Part shown: piece by piece, positions 1 to 12,400 of the stretch | Layout of the letters: each line of letters starts with the position of its first letter | Position numbering within the stretch: position 1 is the stretch's first letter | NCBI GenBank assembly: GCA_025617745.1 | Contig: CM046853.1 | Location: 63,497,024 to 63,561,023 of the forward strand | Direction: 5' to 3' | DNA from: Heliocidaris erythrogramma | Taxonomy: Eukaryota; Echinodermata; Echinoidea; Camarodonta; Echinometridae | Length of the DNA: 64,000 bases | Made by a program: the position numbers and the translations under genes | Notes under the pieces: generated by a model | Seen by the model: the letters and a program-made list of their open reading frames with translations, nothing else | Database searches by the model: none | Told to the model about the DNA's origin: nothing

Positions 1-412
1 TCCACAGGAGGAAGAGCACCATGCCTTTATCACATGCACAAAAAAAGAACATGGTGCACTCTTCTCTGAAGAGGGTATATTGTAAATACAGACTGCAGAT
101 GGTTGCTCCAAACCAACAAACGTACACAAATATTCTGTGTGTTGAGAATAATGAAAACGCAGCTTGTCAAATGTTGCTCCAAACCAACAAGTATCATGTG
201 GGCTGATTATAATATGAACACAGACTGTAAGTAATTTGCTTTCCATACCATCAAGAGGGATGAACTGTCCTATGGGTGGAGTATAATGAAAACACAACTT
301 GTCAAGTAAGCTGTCACTCCATTACAGCAAGTGAGGTGAAACTTGAGACCGAGTATAATGTAAACATGGCCCTTATGTAAGTTGCCACTTCCTACGAGCA
401 CGTGTGGTGTGT

Positions 413-3400
413 TCAGTTGACTTCCATCTGCGTAGCCTGCTCTTGACTGTCCTGTTCCCACTCATCTTCATCTGAACCATCAAAGTCTTGTAGGAACCCA
501 ACTAAAGATTAAGAGAGAGAGAGAGAGAGAGACGAGATGGGGATAAAATAAATATCCTGCTTCTTCAGATACCTAAATTATTATGCACACCATAAAAAGT
601 ATCTGCTATTTTTCCTTTCCTTTCTTTTTTTTTTTTTGTTTGGTAAAAATCACTAAATCAGATCTATTCAATTCATGAACCAGTGCCACAGATCACATAT
701 AGTATCCTGACCGGCACAGTTGAGCCAATATTTTTGTAAACGTCAGTATATGCATAAAATCATACACAACCCAGGAAAATGGGACCACAGTATACAAGTA
801 TACAAAGACACAAGTACATGATACAGTGGAGACATGTTTAAAATTCCTGATATAACAAGGTTATTTTGCTGGTCCCAGGTCTTTATGTTCTTTTGTGTGT
901 TACCCTGATATAAGGAGATTCCTGATATAACAAGGTTATTTCCATGGTCCTTCTTATAGTGAGTTCCCACTGTGTATAACCACATAACAAGAATTAATTT
1001 AAGGTGCATGATGTTCCTTAAATTAGAAGAAATCTGACTCACCTTCATGCCTGTGTATCTGGGGTAGCCTGGCTACTAGTCTGTTCATCTCTGTAATGAG
1101 ATGATTATACTGTTGCTCTGCCTCCAGCCTATGATCAGTAAAGTGACTATCCATGAACAATGAGTGGAGGGGCAGGAGTCCCCGACGAATCACCAACAAC
1201 CTGCAAAGATAGACAGGGAATATCAAAGACAGTTTCAACGGGTCACTGGAATAAGGGTAACGCATTTGCACACAAAATTGCGTTTGTCTGACAATCTTTT
1301 CCACCATTAGGGTTTGTTCACATCCATGATGCAGTAGACCACCATACAATATAACCCCCCAGCCCCCCCTATGAAAATTAGAAGAGATGCATGCAATGCC
1401 TATGCAATATAATTCTTACTTCCCTGAAACATTTCTCATCATACATGTGAACAATGCAATTCCTACTTTCTTTCATTCATTTGTTTTCAAAATTATCATA
1501 CAAAACATACAGTGCAATACACAGCATAAATACATTTCTGATAGTATGTGTTTAATGATTTCACATAATAACTGCAGAAATTCACAACATATGAACAAGT
1601 TTATGACAATCAATGCACAAGAAGTGGATCTCATACTAGCCCAGGGGAACAAGAGAGACTTTTTGCCATTTTGTGGGAATGAGCCAATACAATGTTGAGA
1701 CCTACTGTACCTCTGATTATGGAGATCACACTCTGGATCAAGAAGTCTGAACTCTCTGGACAGCATGGCAACGAGGGCAGAGACAACCTGAGAAAACACC
1801 AAAACACCATGATCAGGATTCAAACTAAGACACTATTTCATAAAAGTTACACAATACTTGACTATAAGAGAAAGCATATTATTATGATATATATTAGGGC
1901 TGAGTCATATCGGTTATTTTTTAAACCAGGGATCAACGGCTTTGCTCCAGTCGAACACCGGTGCACCGATATATTAATGGACCAAGAATATTTTACACAT
2001 ATGGTTTAGCGCGTCCATTTGATTTGCTATTTTTTTCATTGTGGTAGGTTGGTTACAAAGTCTTGCATTTTAATTTGAACATAAACTTGGCCATGTAAAA
2101 GTTGTTTTTTTAATAGACACTTCAAAAAATTGGCTTAAATTTCACTTTAATTGTAGCTCAAAGCTGAAAATTCATTTCACAATTCACTCTCCAGTAAAAG
2201 AAATTTTTTTTTTTCTCAATTCATTTGATCTTTTGTTGGATTCCTGTTTAAAAAAGTGTCAAAATATTGAATTCTCTGAATATCCTTCCTTCTAAAACAC
2301 GTATTCTAAAACCCTATTGTCACGTGACTCACTTGACTCGAGATCGCAATAGCAGATAGCAAAGTGTCATGATCGAGATCGCAATAGCAGATAGCAAAGT
2401 GTCACGATCGCGATCGCGACAATGAGTCATGTGACTAATATACATGTTTGAGAAGGAAGAATAACCAGAGAAATTCAATAATTTGACACCAAAACTGAAT
2501 TATTGCAACAGGAATCCAATAAAAAATCATATTAAATGAAAGAATATAAATATCTTTTACTGGAGAATGAATTGAGGCATGAGAATTTAGCTTTGAGAGT
2601 TTGAGCTAGATTAAAAGTGAAATTCAAGCCAAGTTTTGAAATGTCTAACCAACTTTTACTTAGTAAAATTTATGTACATACTAAGTGCTAGCAGCCATGA
2701 TGAATGAAAAGATGTGATTATTGCAATATGAAATCCTGTTTTCTCAGGCTTGACCTTCACCTTTTCGTGGCAATATTTTCGCTCGCTGTTAAATTTGCAT
2801 CCTAACATCAACTCGCGAAATTTGCGCTCGCTACTTCTTTTCTTCGTATTATATCATTTACATAAATTTCATCGAAGCACTGGTTTTGCCAAAACGGCAC
2901 CGGGGATCGATAGCCTCGATCGAGGGCCGGTTTACAAATCAATATGACTCTGCCTTAATATATATACCGGTATATAATTTTTATTTTCAAAAGGATGGAA
3001 AAGGGTGCATAAATAACATAACTTAGAAGTCTCTCATTGGGAGGTTCACAATGGGGTATATGCAACATCATCGATAAAATGATGAGAGCCAATAAGCTTC
3101 AGAATGCCCTTTTGATTCTTTTCATCAATGTTGAAATTGAAGCATACAATCCGTGTATATTGTGCTAAATATGGTGAAAAGCTTTCACTTTTAGCAATGA
3201 AAATAATTTTACCTTCATGAAAAAGCGACATTAGAAAGCAATGTCAACCAGCAACACACCAATTTTAAAAATATTTGTCAGTGAGTATACCTTAAAATTT
3301 TCCTTTCCAGTTCACCCTCAGCATTTTTCCATAGGTTTCCTACCTAAAAAAACGATTTTAAGATCTGCAGAAATCGGGTTGTTAGAAGAAATCTCAAGTT

Positions 3401-6400
3401 TGCTTATTACCTCTTCACTGCACTGGCAATCTGTATCCAGTAAGAAAGCTGCTCCTTCCTCATGCACAGAAGTTATACACGTCAAAAGGTTGATGATCTA
3501 TCAGCAAGAAACAGAAGCATGTTACAATGGTTAAAACCATGTCTCTACATTGCAAATTCAATCAATTCAACAAAAGATCAATGAAACATCCCCCTACTAT
3601 GAACCCTTTCAGGACAGCAATTATTTAAGGGCTAAATTGATCACATTTTGTTCTTCAAATTGGCAACAATACCATTTTTCTTTTAGTGCTACATGGTTCT
3701 AATATGATGTTTTTCAAAACAATATACATGGTCACAAGCTTTGTCGAAGAGTTGAAGAAATTGCTAATTTTGATAAAGACCACTGATTTTGAACCTCTCA
3801 ATGTATTGCAATTTAAGGATTTTAAAGCTTATTCTCTTTTTAAAAATTTCTGGCATCAAACGCAATATGGTAATGCAACAAAGATGGACATACAAATGTA
3901 GTTTGAGCAGAAATTTTTCCTCTTTCTACTTATGCATCTGGTATATTTTTTAGAGCTCTGAATCAAAAGTTATCGAGTCAGACCACAGAATGAATTCATC
4001 ACTATGATATGATAATACATACGTTACCTTGAGAACTACTTGCATGCCCTCTGTGGTATCACACTTCTTGAGGCCATGACTGGCACACTGGTACACTTGA
4101 AGTAGCAGACAAGAGTCTGAAAAAGAGAGAGTAACACAAATCAATACAGTGGAAACTCCTTATAAAGAGCTATATCTTATTTTTTGTTTGTTTTGTTTTT
4201 GTTTTTGTTTTCAAAATGCCCCCTGTGCCTCATAACATAATATATATCTAATCTCTCAGGCTAGTATAAAGATGTTTACAGCCCGGGTCCTTTAATTTTG
4301 CTTTGAATCTAGTCAAATTTGCAAAGTGACGGTGTTGCTTTTGCCTCACCAATCAGGGGCAGTTAGGGGATCACGAGGTCCGGACCCCCCCCCCCCCCCT
4401 CACACACACACATTTTTAAATTTTTTAATTTGCTTAAATGTCAGACGTAACTAAGTCATCAAACTCCCCCCCCCCCCAAATCTGATGCTTTTTATGTTTT
4501 TGTTGTGTGTCAATTGCTTCCCTAGGACTACAGCTGTAGGTATCCCTAAATAGCAATAACGTAGGATAAACCGACCAACCTAACCTTAAATAGTCTTTCA
4601 TTTAACATCCAGAAAACTCCAGTAGGCTAATCATGACAAATGAAGTGCCAAATGGTATGCCTTTAATGTGTGTATAAAGTATTTCATGACATTTCTTGAT
4701 TAAACATCTTAAAAATGAAAGGAATAAGCAAAGTTCAGCCTTCTTGAAGATAAATTGAGCTCCGACTGAGCATGTGCAGTAGCAGCAGTCTACGTCTCCA
4801 TGGCAACTAAACTACAGTTTAACTTAGACTGGACTTAGACTCGAGTTTAACTAAACTGGACTTTCAGAAACAGAAATGGAGTTAAACCTGACATGCAGTC
4901 TAAGTCGGGTTTAGTTAGACTCTGGTTTAATTTAGACTGGGGTTTAAGTTAAACCGGAGTTCAGAATACGGGCCAATGAGTATCATCATGTAACTTACCT
5001 TTTGAAAAAAATTCACTTCAAAATCACCAGTGAAGTTGCCCCATTTGTTTCTCTTGCAAATTTAATTCCTACACAGGTATCATAAAATAACTGCTGTTAT
5101 AAGACAGCATTTATACTCGAGATGAAAATGACATACCTAAATGTGTGCAGAGATTTTGAGTGAGATGCCACGACTTTGAAGCAAGCAACAAGAGTAATGT
5201 AAGCACTTCACATAGGGTGGCAACAGGACGGTCACATGACAAGAGTGGGTGCAGGACTTCCGATGACAGCAGTACAGAAAACCTACCAAGGGGAATGAAG
5301 AAAAAGGTCAAGAAACAACTCAGTGTATTTCCTATATTGAACTACAAAGTAGACCTTATGGAATAATACAGTCTTCTGTTTCCTATCACTTTTTTTCAAA
5401 TCAGTCAAATATATTGGAGTTGACCTCATCTATTTTCTTACAATTCCTCTTTCCTATTTTTGATGCTACTCTACATACATCTCCTCTCTTCCTCTCCTCT
5501 CTCTCTCTCTCTCTCTCCCTCCCTCTCTCTCTCTCTCTCTCTCTGGTTGCTACACTCCCTCACAGAGCATTATACAAGCATTTAATTAAACTTTTGACCA
5601 CTAAAATATTTTCAAGTACTCCATCTACCTGCAGAAATGCAGTGACACCCTTTACCCTCCCCCCCCCCCCACACTGAAAATTTCTGGCAGAGCACTATAC
5701 CTGGAAGCATCTTCCTCAGACAATCTCCTGGCAAGTTGAGTGAGTATCCTCAGAGCAGTGTCTTGCACCACAGGATCCTGTTCTTCCGATGGCTGCATGC
5801 CAACAATCTTCACCAGTCTCTTCAGAATCTGACACCTCGGAAGGTCAGGGGTCATCAGGGATACCGGTGGTGGATTGGCAGGACGGGAGGACGTCTGCGG
5901 CTGAGATGTAGATCGACCTGGAGCTTGTGTGGGCTGTGAACAAAAAGGGAGGAATATTTATACTGCAATGGAGTTTCAATTATACGAATTGAATTCTAAC
6001 ATAAATTGTCTTTTATATCATATCAAATAATGAAAAGTTAATTCTATCACAATTCAAATTCCTGTTATCGTGAGAGACACACATCAAAAACTATTTCTTA
6101 AGGATTTTGAGTTGATACTACCACCTTGACCTTTTACATTAAAATAAAGGTTATCATTTAAAGTAACAATTCTATGTTGCTGCAGGAACAGAGTATCGCC
6201 CTAAAGAATCGTAAGAATAATAAAAGAAGTCCTTTCCCCAAAATCGTGATACATAACAAGGTTTATTAAAATCTACATTCTTTATTAAATGCATTCATAG
6301 TGAATTCACAGGACTCACATCAATAAGAGGCGCTGAAGGGTCAATCTCCATGAACGAGGTATCCCCATCCCTACTATTTTCTCCATCGCCTCTGATGATG

Positions 6401-9400
6401 TGAGTGGCTGCAACTGGGCTATAGCACACCAAGCAGTGCAAGGTTTGTAAGGCATTCACTGCTTGTGCTTCCTTCATCTCAAACTGTAGCTGCTCCTCCC
6501 TTGCAACCGTATCCAAGGAGCTATCCAGGCCCCTCCCTGCCCCAGCCCCGCTGCTGCTTGGGCAAGTCGATGCAAGGCTGGAGGAGCAAACACTCAGTAA
6601 ATGCAACGAGTCTACGTATCCTGTCAGCTGGTCCTCCAGGAGTGGGAGCACCCCTAATATTGCAGTGGAATGGTCCGTATTCAAGGCACGAGTCTGCTCC
6701 AATTCAGGCTCTTCCATTTTGGAAGAGGTAGCTTTAGTAGCATATGTATTTGTGGATGAGGTAGAGAAATTCAAGAGTGATGATAGTGCTCTCATAGCAG
6801 ATTCATAATTCTTGTTTCTTGTGGAAGATATAGTCTTTGATTCCTCATTCTGTAGTCTGTATATAAAATAAGGTCAAAAGGTCAAATGAAACAACACTAT
6901 TACAATAATAGGCATACTTCAGTACCGGTACCATTAATTTGGAATGTATTAATTCCATTATTTGGTGAAGTCAATACCCTACCAGTTTTTTAAAAGGAAC
7001 GTCTTTTATGTATAATCTTTCAAGCTTCATGTTTTTATTTCATGATAATTTCTCTCCAAATATGATTAAGAAATCAACTATGATATAAAGCTTATAGCTC
7101 AAGACAACCCAAGAAATAAATTGAACTGAAATGGAAGCAAAAATGGCTTACAGTGCAGCTGCTGGAATGCTTGAAATTTCATTGGTCTTCACATCACTGT
7201 GTGATAGACAAGTATCAAGGTTTATACACTCAGCTGCTTGAAGAGTACTGATGAGAGATCCCTGAGTGAGTGATGCAGCATCGTAATCCTGGGGCAGAGG
7301 TTGGCCCATGAGCCGTCCAATCAACTGTGCTGAAGATATGTGACCTGAAAAGAAGAGTCAACATTAAGAAAATAGACAGGGCTAAAACTTGGAAGCCAAC
7401 CCCACAACAACATTTCTTTCAGTGCTTTGTGTTGCATAAAATCACTAGACATGATAACTCTTGGTAATAACCCTAAGAAATAAAATTTGTTCGCTTTTTA
7501 CCCTCTGAGTCTACAGCTGTTCTTATGTACTGACACTCCTGTAGACTTACATCACTAACATTCCATTCTGACTGATATTTGTTAAATAATTTGACTGATG
7601 AAGGTCAGTTTTTCGTAAGACTCAAATGATTATATACGTCAATGTCAACTTCTACCTTCTATTCATTCGTGTATAGCAAAGATGGATTTTTACTTCTACT
7701 TTTGTAGGGAAGTTTGGAAATTTTTAGGAAAATGGTTATCTTCATTCTTCGTGCTTTCACTAATCAATATCGTTCAAGCATCAATTATGTTTCTGGTTTC
7801 TAGACACTAGCTGCAGATTAGAAACAGCTATTACGTCATACCCTTGTCTCACACCCCATCATTTTACCATTAGGATATCTTGAAGACAGAGTAAGCTTGG
7901 AGGAGCCTGTGATGTCCCTCCTGACAGGGGCTTTACTGCTTGATATCTTCCTCTGTTTCATCACGATCTTGGGACTTCTTGCTGTGAGTGGAACAAGAGA
8001 ATACAACAAATGGTGCTGTATTATAAATTTATTTCCAAAATGGGTTATCTTCCATATAGGTCAGACAGTTTGGAGTTCCAACTGTAAAATAGATTTTACA
8101 CCCTCCCCTAAGAAAAAAAAAACACTACTCCTGAAATAACAGCTCCAATGTGCTTTGATAATATGCACTTTCATTATAGGTCTATTTTGGGTGCTGCAGT
8201 GATATTACATATTTATCAATGATCACCAAAATATAATTTGACAGTGCTGTCTAATTCTACATATTTCTAAAAAAAATTAAATCATCAATAAAGCATGAGC
8301 AGATTTTGCATATTTTGAAATCCCCTAGACAGAGCTGCCAACCTTGTGCAACCAAAAAAAGGAATCATGATGGCCAAAAAAAGGAATTTACAGCAAAAAA
8401 AAGGAATACCTTCAAACAAAACTTAAAACCTCGCGCGACATACTTCCATTGCAGAAATGCTCATTTCTTATGCTGAAATGTCTTGTCACATTTTCCCCTT
8501 TGAGTTTGATGTGTGCTCACAGTCACGCATTACTTGGATCATATTCATAGGCCTAGGCCTAGGCCTACTTCATTACTTGCCAACATTTGAAATCGAAAAA
8601 GAGGGACAAATATGGCCGGGGGTCCAGGGGGCCGGGGGGGGGGGGGGGGGGGGGGTTCAGGGGCAGCGCCCTGATGGGAGTCTCAAGGGGCAACGTCCCC
8701 TTAAAACTGAGAAAATAGCACTATGGAGGGCCATTAGAGGCCATTATTAAATCAGCATCTCCAACTCCAGAGACAGAGTCCAAGGTTGATTTTCAAAAAC
8801 ATAAATGTACATGTAATAGAACTAGAAAGTTTCAAAAACATATACATGTACGTGTAATAGAACTAGAAGGAAAATTATACAAGTGTCAGGAATATTGCAT
8901 GACCTGCTACACCGTACTAGTTTTGATAAAAATGCTTTACTAACCCCCTTTAGATTTTGGATTTCATTTTTTTTCTTCTTTTTTGTTGTTGAAAATCTAA
9001 TATTATAAATGAGAACTTACACATGCAAAATGCAAATTCAACGCCTTTTGTGCTTGGCTTTATGACAGGAAATCGTTGTTTGTACTCCTCTTTAAACTTC
9101 TGTGACCGTTTTCTACTAATTTTGATCAAATCCTCTCCAGTTTCGCGAAATAATTCCGTTAAATCCACGATCGTGTCAAAGCCTGTGCGCAGTTCAGCAA
9201 GCGGTAATACATCGTCCCACATATAGAGATCGGTGCTGTGCTTACATGCGTTTTGCATGGGTCGCACGCTACATGGGCACCGCTGCATGCGAATAAAACA
9301 TGTTTTCGCAGTCACACGACCCAGTCACACGAGGGAAGAGCGATCGAAACATGCGTTATTTCAATGATATACTGTACATGTACGTACCATCGGTCAGTTT

Positions 9401-12400
9401 GGGGTCGGTTTCGTCGGTGGGACTGTAACATTACGTGTATCGATAGCTCAAACCCGGAAGTCATAGACAACACTGTATTTTCGTATACTAGTACACAGAA
9501 AACACTTTAAAAAAACCAAAAAACGTATTTCATGAAGAAAAAACGGAATGCCGTAATATTGGTTAAAAAGTGGTAATAATTCTGTCAAAAACGGAATGGT
9601 TGGCAGCTCTGCCTAGATCCTCAAATATTTTGTCAACAGATTTCAAAGAAAAACCACACTAACAAGTAAAACACCTGGGTTATGAATACCTGATGTGACA
9701 AAAGTTAGCAGACACACAAGTTTCCATTAAACTGACATTCCCTAACTTCCTCAAAGGCACACAAACCTGGACTTCGGGATGCAACTCTTTTGGGGCTGCG
9801 TAGAATGCCCTTGCTGGTGCTGCTCTCTTCGACAAGCCTCATCTTGACCTTGGCTGGTGACCCTAGGGCAGGGTTAGTCTGCATAAAGCTTTCTCTGGTG
9901 GGGAACGCCCCCTCCTGCTGAGAGGCACCAGCAGCGACTTGCTCCCCCATCCTTCTACCCGTGTAGGATCCTTTGAAACGGGGGCTGTTACGGGGTGGGG
10001 TGCTAGGGTTCTTACACACGTTGTTGTTGTTCTGAAGACGTTGCTCTAGACTGCGAAAAGAACTCTGTGCTTCCGCCAACTCCCTTTCCTTGAATTGCAG
10101 TTGCGTCTTTAGACTTTCAGCCTGTGATAATACAACAAAGTGACTTTAAAGAACATAACCCAAGACAAAGGAGTTATTTAAATACTTCTCCAGTAGGTCT
10201 ATCAATGGAATACAGATATCATTTCAAATACAATCTTTGATATCAACTGTGATTATGAAGTATTATAATCAGTATCAAACAAAACAACTTTGTACTAAAA
10301 AAACTTCAAAATCTGTAGCATGTGAACCTTGTTAACCTATAATTTTCGATTACAAGAGAAACAAATAATTATTATTTAAAGTCTTTTATTGAAACATGAT
10401 CTCACTTTTGTGATGCAACAATGATGTCCACTTAAGGCGTGCGTTTACAGACCTGTACCTTGTGTTAATTTCTGTTGCCTTTGTTGTGTTTTGATGGCCA
10501 TGTAGAGATTGGGAAGTGAGAAATGTAAGCCTACATGTATAAATTATTTGGCATTTGAATTTTAAGCCCAATACATGTAGAAGAAAATAATTTTCAAACA
10601 GCTCAATAAATCAGATTCTCCCCTTCAAAATAGCAGAACCGTTATATTTTCATTGTTGTCTTTATATGAAAAATTGTTCAATTCAGTACAAAAATAATAC
10701 ATAAATGCCAATTTTACCTGGAAGATATGATTTTACTCTGACTGTATGTTGCCAATTCATTTGCTTACATCCAAGCTAACTTTATTTGAAGTGACTTTGC
10801 TTTTTATAAGTTCTACACACAGATAACACCTGTGGGGGACTACATGTTGTAGCCCTATAATTAGCGAGCGATTGTCCATTGAGTTGACCCCCTTGACCTC
10901 GCCAGTTCTTGCATTTTCCCACGATTTACATAGTTGTTTACAAATGCGTTAAACACCACTTTTTGTAAACATAAAGTAGAAACATGATTAAAGGAGAATT
11001 AACCCAAGAAGATAAATGTACTTATGTTCAAAGGTGTAATATATTCTTAATCATTGGCCTGTATCACTTTAGAAACAAAATATCAGAAAAGGGTTTAAAT
11101 CAAGACATTCTAGCACACAGTATCATCTGCTAACACTTTACATGGGGGCAGCCATTTTCTTGACGATATGGAGTTGTACATGAACCACTGGAAACCATTC
11201 CGGTCAGGAATATATTTTTGATCCTAGAGCTAAACTGCTTCTCTTCATTACAAAAATCCCCATATATGATGGAGAATACATAACAGGTGTATACATATAT
11301 TCTAAAATTTGAAATTTATAGATTTCTTTTTAAATTCTCTGGTTTTGCTACATAGAAATCGATTTCTTGGGCTTGCCTAGCAGAGCAGAACATAATTTAT
11401 ACAACACGCATTCTGACTATTGAAGTCCATTATCGCAAAGCAGGTGAATGCATAGTCTGTCACTATTGATGTTCAGGAAAGTTATCATCCGTAAATTTGA
11501 ATTAATTTGCTCCGTCGCGTACGTCATAGTATCAAGAAAATAGATCTATATTTAGTAAAATAGTAATTTTTAAAGCAGATAACCGGAGAAATGTCCCATA
11601 AAATAAGAAATAGGAAAAATTATACATTTTTGGAAAGCTAATCCCCCAAAGAATACAATGAAATTAAATTTTAGTGATGTATTAAAGCTTGTTCAAAAAG
11701 ATTATCAGGACCTTTTTTCAAGACCCCTGACAGGGTCTCAGATGAGCCACGAAAGCGAGAATTCTTGCACTAGAAAAATAACGTCATTCTAGGGACAGCT
11801 AGTTTACGGTATACGACTTGACTATACTGTAGCTGTATGAATCATATATATGTGTGTGGCTGCTGCAGTGATTCACCCAGTGATTGATGGAATGACGGTG
11901 TGATTCCAGGTTCTAACATCTGAATCAGGGCCAAAATAATATAATTTATATTTTGAGGTTAATTCACCTTTAAATATAGATGTATCTTTCACAACATTAC
12001 TGCAAAATCAAAGCTCAACCAACGGAAAATATGAAATTTTGGAGATATTTGGAGATATATATTACAAACAGAAAATTTTACCCGTTAAACTTCCCCTAAA
12101 ATACCTCATTTTGGCTAATTTCGCAAGAAAATCACTCTGATGAATCATTTTGTTGTACATTTTTCTACAATCGTATGGTATTTACTTGAGGTGAATTTTC
12201 AGCATAGAGTTGTGTCAGAAAAAAAGGATCTCGGTGTCAGATCGCCGAGGCTGACAGAACAGAAAAATATTACAACCTCGTCCCATGCGTTGAAATCTGT
12301 GTTCGGCTGAGCTCTGTGCGCGAATGCTCCATGGCCCATGCGCATGCACAATCCATGACTGAGCTGACTACGGCTGACTAATGAATACCGTATGTGCAGA

